Of a DNA stretch of 64,000 nucleotides, positions 25,906-38,342 are shown piece after piece. This DNA comes from Floccularia luteovirens (Eukaryota; Basidiomycota; Agaricomycetes; Agaricales; Squamanitaceae), in the NCBI GenBank assembly GCA_009739215.1, contig VSJF01000003.1:1116001-1180000 (forward strand), in the 5' to 3' direction. Each line of letters starts with the position of its first letter. Position 1 is the first letter of the stretch. A program made the position numbers and the translations under genes. Below the pieces are notes generated by a model, which was not told the origin of the DNA, made no database searches, and saw only the letters and a list, made by a program, of their open reading frames with translations.

Positions 25906-27614
25906 TTATGACGTCTCGCTTACGAGGCCCACTAAGACGGTCACACTGCAGAGAGGCAGAATTAGTTTAAGTTCGTGTTGTAATCGTAATATGTCCTAAT
26001 ACAACGAAAATAAAAAGACTCACTCGTCAGGTTTCTGTGATGGCGGAAAGGGCCGGATGAGTTTTGTGAACAGTGAACAGTGAGACTAGAAAGGAAAGTA
26101 CTCACCCCTCCACGGAAGAACATACCCTGTCTAGCTGCTTCGCCTATTTACAGAGGAAAGGGTAACACGAAGGGTCAGAAGATAGATAAGGCAAGGTTTT
26201 AACTGCAATGAAAAGAACAGGATGCGACTTACGTTCAAAAGGACTAACACGTTTCTTGCTGTTCATGCATTGCTGTGCATACTCAGTCATACGGTCAGCC
26301 ATCATCTGTACCTGTGCATCCTCGGGCCCACCCCCACGCGCAACAAGTGCGCATATTGAGACCATCTCAGAAGAAAAGACATTATCTGAGAAGCCGTCCG
26401 TCTATTTTCGTTTTTTCAGAGAGTGAGAAAGGGAACACGCAGATGTAATACATACATAAGCAACAATCAGGTCACCATCGCGTAATTTGGTTTCATATGT
26501 CTCTGCCTCACTTGGTGAGTCAACACATGCGCGAGAAAACTTTCGACCCGCATTAGCAGGAAGCTTTGTTAGTTGTCTGTGAGGCATGGAACGCGTTAGT
26601 GTGGGACATACAATCACGAATTAACTAACAGACTTTGGGCAGTTAAAGAAGTGGGTCTGAGAGGGCTGGCGGTAAAATATTGAAGAATTACGGATGATCG
26701 AGAAGCCACTGTCACCCAAGCTGTATTGTATAGGTGAGTATGATAGGATGAGAAAGGAGGTTGATGTAACTGACGTTGCGGAACGTAGGAGGCCGGAAGA
26801 TGCATTCAGGCTGATAATGCAAGCTGTGCTCGAGCCTACAGACCAGTAAGAGATACATGAAAACACGAGTGTATACACCACTGACCTGCCTGGACATATT
26901 TTTCTCTCAAAACACCACCATAAGCAAGGTCAAGACATTCATATGGAGTCATTTCCCATCCCTCTATCTGTTCGCGTTCTTCGTAGTCGAGAGTCGGGTC
27001 GATCTCGGGCTCGCCAGCCCATGCATTCCGGGAGTATCGGTGAGCATGATACATCAAAGCCTGCGAGAATAAAGATGGATCGACACCACTTTCAACCCAA
27101 CCTCCGACGCCATCTGCTACTCCGAGCGATACGCCCTTCCCGGGAGATAAGAACATAGAGAATAAAAATAGCATGAGAGGGAGTGACGTACGGAGCGGTT
27201 GCGCATCTATGAGGGACAGGTGATGGTGGAAGCAGATAACGAGGGTGGGAATAAAGCAAAGTAACGAACCTCTTGAACAAAGAAGAAATCCTCTCCGGCC
27301 TCTGTTGGAGGTGGGGGTTTTCCGTAGGGACGCCTTCTGAGGGTATGGTCGCGCCAGGCGCCAACGAGACCGTCTGCTGGCCAAGGGACAGTTGGGAATG
27401 GATGAGATGAGAGAGATTTTCCTGCCCAGCTTGCACCGATATGGAAGGTATAGGGACGAGATATGGAGGACGAAGAAGAGGTGGTAGAAAGATTCCTGAG
27501 GGAGGAGGGAGAGCATGTTTTAAGAGAGGAAATGGAAGTAGTACGATTTGGTGGGAAGGCAGAGAGAAAGGAACGTATGGGAGAGGAATTGAAGGGGAGG
27601 GGAGAACGTAACAT
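25906..27614 (-). CDS. PTC7: PTC7-type PP2C protein phosphatase, probably mitochondrial
   Basis: This is a metal-dependent Ser/Thr phosphatase of the Ptc7/PPTC7 family, which in yeast acts in mitochondria and regulates coenzyme Q synthesis. The N-terminus (MLRSPLPFNSSPIRSFLSAF) is Arg/Ser-rich and acid-poor, like a mitochondrial presequence. Family signatures are the GEDFFFV segment, the metal-binding VSLGVADGVGGWVESGVDPS, a tiny exon (MRNRS), LGDSGFSIIRN, LRDGDLIVAYTDGFSDNVF and the terminal DDVTVLVGLVSE. Acidic metal ligands are present in GVADGVGGW and DGFSDN. Introns are short, one ending at the exon with ARQGMFFRGG. A CACGTG lies 63 bp upstream of the start. The next gene, on the same strand, ends 103 bp upstream of it. 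Confidence 0.9.
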
Positions 27615-27676
27615 GGGAGGGTGAGAGCAGAGCAGAGCACAGAGGGGCTTGGAGGTGGCTCTATCACAAATTTTAC

Positions 27677-27682
27677 CACGTG
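27677..27682. promoter_or_regulatory. CACGTG palindrome upstream of the PTC7-type gene
   Basis: A perfect CACGTG (in ACCACGTGAC) sits 63 bp upstream of the phosphatase start, in the 102-bp gap before the end of the next gene. It resembles the placement upstream of RAD3. A regulatory role is inferred. Confidence 0.35.
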
Positions 27683-27716
27683 ACTGACGCGTCTATCAGT
27701 TTTCTCAATGATGTAA

Positions 27717-29016
27717 CTATTGCAACTTATATACACCTCGTCGTTCTAATAGTCGTTCAGCAATCTTCGCAGCTGCCATCCCTCCTCGTTTCACCACCAC
27801 AACTCCAACCTTTTCTTTCTCCTTTCCCCTCCTCTCCACTTCCAGTTCTATCTCTTCTTTCACCCTCTTCTCCAGCGCTTCCCATCCCACTGGTGTACGA
27901 AACAGCATTAGGTCCGTTTCATGTTCATCATCTTGTTCTCTCGCAACTCTCTTGTATATAGCTGTATTTGAGTAGAATCGAGACGGGTCTATACCCCCCG
28001 CCAAAGTATCATCCAGTCGTGGTTTCTTACGCTGTCTTTCTTCTTCACTGGAAATAATATCTGAGGTTTTCCACCAGTCATACACGGGCTTCTTCTCGTG
28101 GCAATGATCGTATTTATTTGTGTTCTCGGTTGTAGTTTCATTCCTATGCTGCCGTGAAAGGACGAAACATCCATCTTGGGGTGCAACCACAGGTGCCCGT
28201 CGACCGTTGTTTAGTGGACGGAATGTCTTAACATGCAAGAAATAGGAATTTTGTGACGAGTAGAATGACGGATATAAGGCTTGGAGGATATTCAAGACAG
28301 CGATTGGAGGGGTCGGATAAAAGAGATTAGCATGCTCTGGTGCGGATTTGAATTGGCCGATAGCGTGAGACGGGTTACATTGAGTACCACGAATATCTAT
28401 AGGCTCTGATCAGACAGGATTAGATTAGAGTAAGTTGAGCCGCACCGATTACGCAAAGGAGAACAAATTTAGCAAGATATTGAAATACATCATTATCAAT
28501 AAGTGTGCAGCCTCTCAGGGAGAGTATACGCAGGGCCCAAGGACCTCTATAATTATGGACGTGTTGCGTGTCAGGAGACGACGATGGGTGGAGATATGCA
28601 GATAGAGTCTTGATGCCATACGGAGTCAAGGCGGTGCGCGCAGCATTGAAAGCACAGAGAGAGTGGAGATCTCGGAGACGGAAGATCGCGTTATCTGTTA
28701 GCTCAGGACAGGATGGTAACTCGAGGACAGTAAGTAAGGAGAAGGAGGACGTGTTGGGGACGTGTTGAAGAGTCAGGAGGTGTGTATCAATGAGGGAAAG
28801 AGGATAAATGCGTAGAGCGGGCGGTAAGGCATCGTATATTTGAATGAGAACAGCCCAGAGGAGAGGATCGACATCTGAGATAGAGGATGAGGTAAGAAGG
28901 AAAGATTGGAGGAGGTTGTGGCGATGGGGAAGAAGAGGAGAGATATGGACTTGAAGGGGATGTGATTTGAGTCGGTGAAGACAGAACCAGGCAAGAGGAG
29001 GAATCATAATGGTCAT
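27717..29016 (-). CDS. leucine-rich-repeat-like (RNI-like) protein
   Basis: Two exons encode a protein starting MTIMIPPLAWFCLHRLKSHP. The first exon has LRR-type strands of the F-box/RNI kind: LLTVLELPSCPELTDNAIFR, LRDLHSLCAFNAARTALTPY and LRILSLRGCTLIDNDVFQYL. A single intron near 28430-28470 joins KFVLLC to PIDIRGTQCNPSHAIGQFK. The second exon carries a disordered charged region (SSEEERQRKKPRLD) and ends RGGMAAAKIAERLLERRGVY, a Lys/Arg/Glu-rich helix. No F-box is evident at the N-terminus, so substrate-receptor function is only possible. The gene diverges from FKS1 across 155 bp. Confidence 0.7.
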
Positions 29017-29171
29017 GTGATGTTATAGTTGGGATTAATAATAAATAAAATAAATAATAAAATCTTTTTTGTATTGATCGTCTCTCCTCGACTTCGCACT
29101 GGCACAAACTCTTTCGTTACTCATATTATTCACTCCACTCTCTTTCCCTTCTTTCCTTTCCTCTCCACCAA
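29017..29171. promoter_or_regulatory. bidirectional promoter of LRR-like gene and FKS1
   Basis: Only 155 bp separate the divergent start codons. The part next to the LRR-like gene is an AT-rich AATAA-type tract (about 29036-29063), and the part next to FKS1 is a CT-rich tract, a common 5' leader feature of strongly expressed fungal genes. Confidence 0.4.
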
Positions 29172-32100
29172 ATGTCCTTTCCCCCTCAACAATACAATAG
29201 TAACCCTCCCTCTTTTCCTACTCCTCACCGCGACTATGATGGAGACTCTGACCTTGGCGACCATTATGATTCTATGAACTCGAGCACTTCTCGTCTCGCA
29301 GGCGCTCCCCCTTTCTATGACAACTCTTCTAGTATATTTCTCTCTTTTCTTTCTTTTTCTCGCCCTTTCTCATAACTTTTCTCTATCTAGGCGAGTCGGA
29401 CCCTTATGGCCGTCGTTATGACCCTTCTGTCGACTCTCATGCCAGCGTTCCAAGCATTTCTCCCTTTGCAGATCCTGGTTTCGGTGGTTCAGATCACTAC
29501 CCTGCATGGTCGGCAGACCGTCAGATTCCAATGTCCACTGAAGAGATTGAAGACATTTTTCTTGATCTCACTCAGAAGTTTGGTTTCCAGAGAGACTCCA
29601 TGCGTAACATGGTAATCATCTTTCTCATTTTGCTCTATGTTCCCGGTCTAAAGATACTCTCCTTCCTTTTAGTTTGATTTTACAATGCATCTTCTCGACT
29701 CCAGAGCGTCGCGAATGTCTCCAACACAAGCCCTCCTCACCCTACATGCTGATTATATTGGTGGCCAACATGCCAACTACCGCAAATGGTATTTTGCTGC
29801 TCAGCTAAATCTTGACGATGCTGTCGGCCAATCCCAGAATCCCGGTCTCCAGCGTCTGAAAAGCGTCAAGGCTCCAAAGACTGCTGGTTCAAAGTCTCTG
29901 GACAGTGCTCTCAACCGCTGGCGGAATGCAATGAACAACATGAGCCATTATGACCGTCTTCGTCAAATTGCTCTTTACCTCCTCTGCTGGGGGGAGGGTG
30001 GAAACGTTCGTTTTGTGCCAGAGTGCCTATGCTTCATTTTCAAGTGTGCAGATGATTACTACCGTAGCCCGGAATGTCAAAATAGGATCGAACCAGTGCC
30101 GGAAGGTGTCTTCCTCTCCAGTGTCATCAAGCCGCTATACCGGTTCATGAGGGACCAAGGGTATGAAGTTGTCGACGGCAAATTTGTGAGGAAGGAAAAG
30201 GACCATAATCAAATTATTGGTTACGATGATATTAATCAACTTTTCTGGTATCCCGAAGGTCTCGCAAAAATAGTTTTGTCAGACAATGTAGACTATTTTC
30301 CAATTTGTTCTGATGCACTTTCATTGACGCCCTTTTTTCTCTAGACTCGCCTTGTTGATGTCCCTCCAGCTCAGCGCTTCCCAAAATTTAGTAAAATAGA
30401 TTGGAATCGCGTCTTCTTCAAAACCTACTTTGAGAAGCGCTCTACTGCACATCTCCTCGTCAACTTTAACAGGGTCTGGATCCTTCATATCTCCTTCTTC
30501 TGGTATTACACTGCTTTCAACTCCCCCAAGGTGTATGCCCCTCGTAATAAACCTCAGCCATCCGCGCCAATGACATGGTCTGCAGTCGCCCTGGGTGGTG
30601 CTGTCTCTACCATAATTATGATTCTCGCTACCGTCGCTGAATTTTCTTATATTCCTACAACATGGAATAATGCTTCACATCTCACAACCCGGCTGATCTT
30701 CCTTCTCGTTATCCTCGCCCTCACAGGTGGACCAACGGTGTATATTGCTATGGTTGACGACAGACCCGGACAAACACAGATACCTCTTATTATTGGCATC
30801 GTGCAGTTCTTCATCTCAGCTGTCGTTACTTTGTCATTTGGTCTCATCCCGTCTGGTCGCATGTTTGGTGATCGTGTAGCTGGTAAATCACGCAAGTACA
30901 TGGCCTCGCAAACTTTTACAGCATCGTACCCCACCCTAGCCCGAACTGCACGCAGCGCGTCTATCTTACTTTGGGTGCTTATTTTCGGATGCAAGTTTGT
31001 CGAGTCGTACTTCTTCTTGACTTCGTCTTTCAGCAGTCCTGTTGCTGTTATGGCGCGAACCAAAGTACAGGGGTGTAGTGATAGATTCTTTGGTACAGCG
31101 CTGTGTGAAAATCAAGTCCCCTTCACCCTCGCTATCATGTATGTCATGGATCTCATCCTTTTCTTCTTGGACACATACTTGTGGTACATCATCTGGATTG
31201 TCATTTTCAGTATAGCACGCTCGTTTTCACTCGGCCTTTCGATTTGGACACCATGGAAGGACATTTACACCCGCTTACCGAAACGGATATATGCTAAATT
31301 GCTCGCTACGGCAGAGATGGAGATCAAGTACAAACCCAAGGTTCTCGTCTCCCAGATTTGGAATGCCGTCATAATTTCAATGTATCGTGAACATCTGCTC
31401 TCAATCGACCACGTCCAAAGGTTATTGTACCATCAGGTCGATGCTCCAGATGGTCGACGCACGCTCCGTGCACCCGCCTTCTTTACTCACAATGGAGGCA
31501 ACTTTTCAGGAAATTTTTTCCCTGCCGGAGGAGAAGCTGAACGTCGTATTTCATTCTTTGCATCATCACTTACTACTGCTCTACCAGAACCATTACCCGT
31601 GGATGCCATGCCGACATTCACTGTTCTCGTTCCTCATTATTCAGAAAAAATCCTTCTCAGCCTTCGTGAAATTATTCGTGAGGAAGACCAGAACACACGC
31701 GTGACACTACTCGAGTATCTGAAACAATTACATCCAGTCGAATGGGACAACTTTGTCAAGGATACAAAGATGCTGGCTGAAGAAACCGATACAGATGGCA
31801 CAACAAGCACTAACGAGAAGGGAAATGCAAAGACAGATGATCTTCCTTTCTATTGCATAGGTTTCAAGACTTCTTCACCGGAGTATACACTGCGTACACG
31901 TATCTGGGCGTCTCTACGTGCACAAACATTGTACCGAACTGTGTCTGGTATGATGAACTATTCCAAGGCAATCAAGTTGTTGTACCGTGTGGAAAACCCA
32001 GATGTCGTTCATAACTTTGGCGGCAACACCGAGCGGCTCGAACGTGAACTGGAACGTATGTCTCGACGCAAATTCAAATTCACCATATCCATGCAACGCT

Positions 32101-34919
32101 TTTCCAAATTCAACAAAGAGGAACAGGAGAACGCAGAGTTTTTGTTGCGCGCATATCCGGATTTACAGATCGCATATTTGGATGAAGAGCCGGGAGCTAA
32201 CGGTGGTGAAGGGCGACTATTTTCTGCTCTCATTGACGGGCACTCTGAACTGGATCCGACGACGGGTAAAAGGAAACCTAAATTCCGCGTAGAACTTCCA
32301 GGAAACCCTATCTTAGGAGATGGAAAATCTGACAACCAGAATCATGCCATGATATTCTACCGTGGTGAATATCTACAACTGATTGACGCCAACCAGGACA
32401 ACTACCTGGAAGAATGTCTCAAGATAAGGAATATCTTAGGAGAGTTTGAGGAGTACTCGATGTCAAGTCAGAGTCCGTATGCCCAATGGGGCCACAAGGA
32501 ATTTTCGCGGTCACCCGTTGCGATCGTCGGTACTCGAGAGTACATCTTCTCGGAGAATATTGGTGTATTAGGAGATATTGCTGCTGGAAAGGAACAAACA
32601 TTCGGAACGATGACTGCTCGTGCGCTTGCATGGATCGGTGGGAAACTGCATTATGGACATCCGGATTTCTTGAATGCGACTTTTATGAACACGAGAGGTG
32701 GAGTGAGTAAAGCGCAGAAAGGTTTGCACCTTAACGAAGATATCTTTGCGGGTATGAATGCGTTTGGTCGAGGAGGTCGGATTAAGCATTCGGAGTATTA
32801 TCAATGTGGAAAGGGCCGTGATCTAGGCTTTGGAACTATTCTGAACTTCCAGACCAAGATTGGTACTGGTATGGGAGAACAAATGCTCAGTCGCGAGTAC
32901 TATTATCTGGGGACACAACTACCAATTGATCGCTTCTTGACATTCTACTACGGACATCCCGGATTCCATATCAACAATATCCTCGTTATCTATTCGATTC
33001 AAGTGTTTATGGTCACATGTATGTTTTTTGTCCTATTGTTGACCAGGTGTCTGACGCATTTGCACAGTGCTCTATATCGGAACTCTCAACAAGCAGTTGG
33101 CGATCTGTAGAGTGGACGCACAGGGGAATGTCACTCCTGGCCAGCCTGGATGTTACAATCTTATCCCTGTATTTGACTGGATAAAGCGTTGTATCGTCTC
33201 TATCTTCTTGGTTTTCTTCATCGCATTCTTGCCTCTATTCTTACAAGGTTAGTATCTGATTTTTAGTCTCTCATCTTCTACACTCACTAAATGACAACCT
33301 TCCAGAATTGGTCGAACGTGGCACAGGGAAAGCTCTCATTCGACTTGCGAAACACTTCATGTCGCTGTCTCCCGTGTTCGAAGTTTTCTCCACCCAGATC
33401 TATTCGAATTCCATCCTCAGTAATTTAACATTCGGAGGTGCTCGTTATATTGCGACAGGTCGTGGTTTTGCGACGACCCGCATATCATTCAGTATTTTGT
33501 ACTCTCGCTTCGCCGGTCCCAGTATATACATGGGCATGCGGAACCTACTAATCTTGCTCTATGTGACCATGTCCATCTGGATTCCGCATCTCATCTACTT
33601 CTGGCTCTCTGTTCTCTCGCTGTGCATCGCTCCCTTTGTGTTCAACCCACATCAGTTCTCATATGCTGACTTCATCATTGATTATCGGGAATTCCTTAGA
33701 TGGATGTCGCGTGGTAATTCACGTACAAAAGCCAGCAGTTGGTATGGATACTGTCGTCTGTCGCGTACGATGATTACAGGTTACAAGAAGAAGAAACTTG
33801 GACACCCGTCGGAGAAACTTTCTGGCGATGTACCTCGGGCTAGCTGGCGGACAGTTATTTTCTCTGAAGTCATTTCACCGATTTGTGTTGCAATATTTTT
33901 CATCATCGCCTACATGTTTGTGAAGTCATTCCCTGACGCTGATGGTAACCAACAACCAAGCGCTCTCATCCGGATCGCCATTATTGCTATCGGCCCCGTG
34001 GTCTGGAACGCTGCCATCCTTATCTCCCTCTTTTTCATTTCGTTGTTCCTCGGTCCAATGATGGATTCTTGGGCTAAATTTGGGTCAGTTATGGCATCAC
34101 TTGCGCATATCTTATGCTTGGTGGGCCTAGTCGCTTTCTTTGAATTTTTCGTGAGTCTCTTTCCTGCATTCATGGTCTCGTAACATAGTTATTCTAATCA
34201 TGCTTGTATTTTATCCATGCAGTGGTTCCTAGAACTTTGGGATGCATCACACGCAGTATTGGGAGTCATCTCGATTATTGCCATCCAACGTGCTATTCAA
34301 AAGATATTCATTGCGGTATTCCTGACTCGAGAGTTCAAACATGATGAAACGAATCGTGCTTGGTGGACAGGCAAGTGGTATGGACGTGGGTTGGGTAACT
34401 CAGCCATGTCCCAACCTGCTCGCGAGTTTATCGTAAAGATTGTGGAGATGTCACTATGGGGTTCAGATTTCTTGCTTGGACATTTGCTATTGATCATCCT
34501 AACGCCGCCGATTATGATTCCGTTTGTGAACAGCCTCCATTCGACGATGCTTTGTACGTGCTCTTTTAATCTGTACTCTATCGTTACTGACACTTCTCTC
34601 AGTCTGGTTACGACCTTCTAAACAGATTCGCCCCCCACTATTTTCAACGAAACAAAAAAGACAAAGAAGATGGATCGTTAGTTACATTTCCATTCGTCCA
34701 ACTAGTTTATGAGCTAACGAATATTCCTTGGTGTCGCAGGTTATCAAATATACAGTGGTGTACATCTTCATGGTCTCTCTCCTCGCGGCGTTGATCGTCT
34801 TACGTATGTTCCATAAAACTATTCTCCAAAAGTTACCATTGCTCATTCCAAATTCCTCAACAGCTGCTGTCATGCGGAATCGAATCACGTTTAATTGTGC
34901 TATCTGCAAAAATATCTAA
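29172..34919 (+). CDS. FKS1: beta-1,3-glucan synthase catalytic subunit
   Basis: This large integral membrane enzyme (GT48) polymerises UDP-glucose into beta-1,3-glucan at the plasma membrane, the main cell-wall scaffold and echinocandin target. The start [20 protein letters not shown] opens a hydrophilic disordered N-terminus. The FKS domain follows ([38 protein letters not shown]), then a first membrane cluster, the central cytosolic catalytic region ([68 protein letters not shown]) and a second large membrane cluster (about 33.0-34.6 kb). A long central exon (30531-33110) is preceded by four or so and followed by several small ones. The last intron (GTATGT ... CAACAG) gives a short tail ending [13 protein letters not shown]. 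Confidence 0.96.
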
Positions 34920-35277
34920 CAATCTAACCTTGTTAAACTCCTGCGTCCTACATCCGTTCATAATATACCTGAGCCATGACAGTTATGACTGCACATACCT
35001 TTCGGCATACTATGCAGGCTTTTTATTCCAAACTGCGTGTACAATCATAATACCACATAACCATAGAGAAATTTTCTAATATGTCAAGGGATCATCACCA
35101 TTCTCAGATGAAAAAGCAATACTGATCATGTTGGAATTTTTATTTACTTAAAACACCTGTTGTTCGGACGATTTTCCTTTTGTTTCACTTGAGGATATTG
35201 GTTACATCTATCACCCGGCACTCAGCAATCACTATGGCAACATGTCATATAAATACAATTTTGAATGAAGAGATATT
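34920..35277. other. convergent intergenic region after FKS1
   Basis: This 358-bp AT-rich region lies between the FKS1 stop and the end of the minus-strand membrane protein gene. I see no gene in it. Confidence 0.5.
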
Positions 35278-36436
35278 TTAATATATTGTATGCCGCCTCC
35301 TCACGCTTGTGGGTGTTTCTGAATCCGTATTTTGGTTGCCAGCGTTTCTAGTATTCATTTCAATCCGGACTGCGGGAGCAATGAAAGGCCAAGCTTCAGA
35401 TATTTCTACCTCGATGATCTCGTTGGTTTGAGTGTTGTTCGCTGTGAGGCTATGGTCTGTCGCATTTGGAACCTGTAGTGCTATCCCCGGCACGGGCATA
35501 GATATTACTGGAATACCTATAGAATTTGCCGCCCGAGTATCCACTTTAGGTGATTCCTCATCCACACATAATTCTGGGGGAGTCCTAGTAGAACCGCCCA
35601 GGTAGAAACATACGAAAGCATTTCCTGCGAGACATGCACTGATAGCTATTGTGCAGATCTTGCCACCCCAGCCTTGCATAGCGGTAGCTTCGTCTAGCCA
35701 CGTCCATGATCCGACAGCCACGAAGAAAGATAATGCAGAAGCACCACCAAAGAGGGATGGTGTGCCATAGAGGTAGTAAAAGAGGCTGGTTCTCCTGACT
35801 AGATACTGTGATGCACATTAGAATTTGGACTATATGAAGAGAAATCCTCGGTACCCTGAGTCGAGTTGGATGCACACCACTCAATGACCACAAACAGAGG
35901 AGGCCGAATATGATGGAGAGCAAACTACAGTAGATAGATGCTGTGACTGTGGTATAGGTCATCCTGCGAAGATCACCAGATACGAGGAGGTTTGTGTTGG
36001 ACCTTCGAGTGGATGTTATGTTAAAAGATGTTTCTACAAAACAATCTTGCTTGGAAAGACTGACGCTAGAAGTAGACCAGACTGTTTGAATTTTAGCATC
36101 CATGCACAAGGATCTGAGATCTCAGATAGATAGAATGACACCTACAACTATGCCAATGTTCTCCAGCTTTCTCAGCATTGTGGCGTGGAATCTCGGCCAG
36201 TCTTCTTGAACTTCATATCTGTATAGGTATTAGTATCGTAGCAAGTGATTCTTCGCAATTATATGCACTTGCGACGTGACACCTCATCTGCATAACCAAA
36301 TAGCAGTAGCTGAGGGATTCGTAGAATTTTCTTGATTCCCCGTAATAAAAGTGGCTCAGGCTTATTAGCGAGTGGTGACGTTTCGGTTGGGGTGATCTTC
36401 GACCTCGAATCTGCCGGACTGTTTCTTGGGAAGTAA
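35278..36436 (-). CDS. orphan multi-pass membrane protein (agaricomycete type), 5' end unresolved
   Basis: I do not know the function. Supported exons read PEPLLLRGIKKILRIPQLLL, then VYEVQEDWPRFHATMLRKLE, a hydrophobic pair in YTTVTASIYCSLLSIIFGLL, then RTSLFYYLYGTPSLFGGASA, FVAVGSWTWLDEATA and a last membrane segment (KICTIAISACLAGNAFVCFY) followed by a hydrophilic cytosolic-type tail ending RRRHTIY. About four membrane spans are expected. The layout (EDW...F motif, TASI segment, LFY segment, SWTWLD) is one I associate with a large family of uncharacterised mushroom membrane proteins. The exon beginning at about 36436 has a good acceptor but no ATG, so at least one 5' exon lies further right, possibly ending at the GTAAGT near 36700. 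Confidence 0.6.
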
Positions 36437-37208
36437 CTACCGGGTGTCTGAACGAAATGTTAAGCATAGGATTGTTGAGATGCAGCCAAAATGTACAAGC
36501 TACTGTCGTACATTCAAGTTAGTGGTTTTGTGGTAATAAAGTACAGGTGGACTTGACTCTGGGTTGAGGATGGGATTAGGTAACTGGGAAGACATATTGC
36601 AAGTTTCATTGCGCAGACTAGGATTGTATAGCTTTCGCTCGTTGTTCGAAGCGCCCGTATCGTAGCTCGCCTGACAAACGTTTTGAATTGAATGGCGGAC
36701 TTACCATGTCCCATCTACCCTGCAGCTTTCAAAGTCGCATTTGGTATGTGATGAACACAAAACCTGGGCATCATTGATAACAATCAGGTTGTCGAGCGTT
36801 TATCAAGGGTTACTATCGTTGACCAGCATCTTGGTCACCCCTCGTATATCAACATCCGCTATACTGATGCCTAAGATACTTTGTAGGCAACCTTTTGTAT
36901 AGTATACAATTCGTTTAGGATAGTCATTTGGCTGAGATATTGTGTTGAATATGTCACGATGACAAATCTGTGACTGAACGAGATGCTGGCTGGTCAGTTG
37001 CCGGTCATTTGGAGTGCCGCTACTCAATGCTGTGTGATCGGAGGCTTTGGTTCAATGAACCTGAATTGAGTTCCGGCTTGATGAAGCGAAACAGACTTTC
37101 ATATAACCCACAATGGTTATTGTTACTGAACTAGTCTGCGCAACATTTCTTTGTATTTCTACATTCTCAACCTTCGGACACGCTGACACCTCTATCACTT
37201 GAACTTGA
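36437..37208. other. divergent region, probably holding the missing 5' exon of the minus-strand membrane protein
   Basis: This 770-bp region lies between two divergent membrane-protein genes. A strong minus-strand donor (GTAAGT) near 36700 may belong to an upstream exon of the minus-strand gene, but I could not connect it in frame. No other gene is supported. Confidence 0.4.
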
Positions 37209-38154
37209 ATGGCCTCTCCTTCTGTCTATACCCACTCATTTATCGACCTTATCTTAGGTTTTACGACACCCCAGCAACAAATCGGTTTTCTGCTAGAACG
37301 TAAAAACTATTACAGCTGGGAGGCCTTTCGTGATAGTCTCGTTCGGCGATGGACCAACCTTAACGTTGTGGTGGGCTTGATTTAGCACTGTTCTACTGAA
37401 CGCTTGGATATGCTAACCATACTTCTTCGTAAAGTGCGGTTTGATCATGGGGTAAGCTTCTTGATTGGCAATGATAGAGAATAATGCTAAGTCTGAGAAC
37501 CCACAGCGCAATTTCGACGATCTTGTTTGCAGATTTCCAAATTGGACGCGCTGCATTTGCCCTAGGCGCTGTATCTCTGCTCAGCAGTTTAATCGCTATA
37601 GGATTTGGAGTCGGTCTAATATATGTATTAGGCGACGTGAAAGGGGCGCGCCTTCATGTCAGTTGCATTGTGTTGATAAGATGCGCCTGGCGACTTCACT
37701 AATAGTGCCCCTAGATGATAGGACGGGTGCATCCCAAGCTCTATCTTTTTGCCCTGTCCATTCCTCAAGTGAATTATGAATTGCGTCCAATCAATATACG
37801 ATTACTGAACGTAACTTTCTATTCATAGACTTGGGCTGCTGTAAGCTTCTGTGCGTTCTTTGCGTGTACATGCACCATCATATGGGAAGCTATGGGTAAA
37901 GGGATTATAGTCAGGGTAGGTCATATAATTATCCTCATCAATTTGGGTGGCCACAAAAACTTTCACAGCTGGGAGTCATAGCTTCAGTCGTCATTTTATT
38001 TTTCCATGTCATTGGATTTGGATACCTATTTAACCATGACGATCCTGAATACCTGATTCCTGCACCAACCACCGGGAGCCATGCTGGTGACTTTTCTGGT
38101 TCTTTCCAGTCTGGTAATCCAAACCCGACTCCTAGCATGACTCCCAAAACATGA
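37209..38154 (+). CDS. orphan membrane protein with three to four spans
   Basis: Function is unknown. The start MASPSVYTHSFIDLILGFTT gives a hydrophilic N-terminus with GFLLERKNYYSWEAFRDSL. A 45-nt intron (GTTCGG ... TTTAG, near 37341-37385) is the best way to keep frame into the exon LTILLRKVRFDHG; the alternative needs a 15-nt intron. Then come membrane segments in GAVSLLSSLIAIGFGVGLIY, TWAAVSFCAFFACTCTIIWE and LGVIASVVILFFHVIGFGYL, separated by KLYLFALSIPQ. The tail is Pro/Ser/Asn-rich and ends PTPSMTPKT. Four later introns (e.g. GTCAGT ... CCCTAG, GTAGGT ... TCACAG) all preserve frame. It is head-to-head with another orphan membrane protein, and a UbiA enzyme follows after 188 bp. Confidence 0.6.
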
Positions 38155-38342
38155 CCCTCATTAGCACTCTTAGTAGTTAATCTCCTGACTTAATATTTCC
38201 ATATAAAATATAATGTACTTACTTTACACATGATTTATATTTGTCGTGAATAATATTGATTCTTAGATGTGTGCTACCAGCGTCTATTGAAGTTCAGTTC
38301 TTTAACCAATACTTACAAGTTACCAGTCCAAGAAACGAAGAA

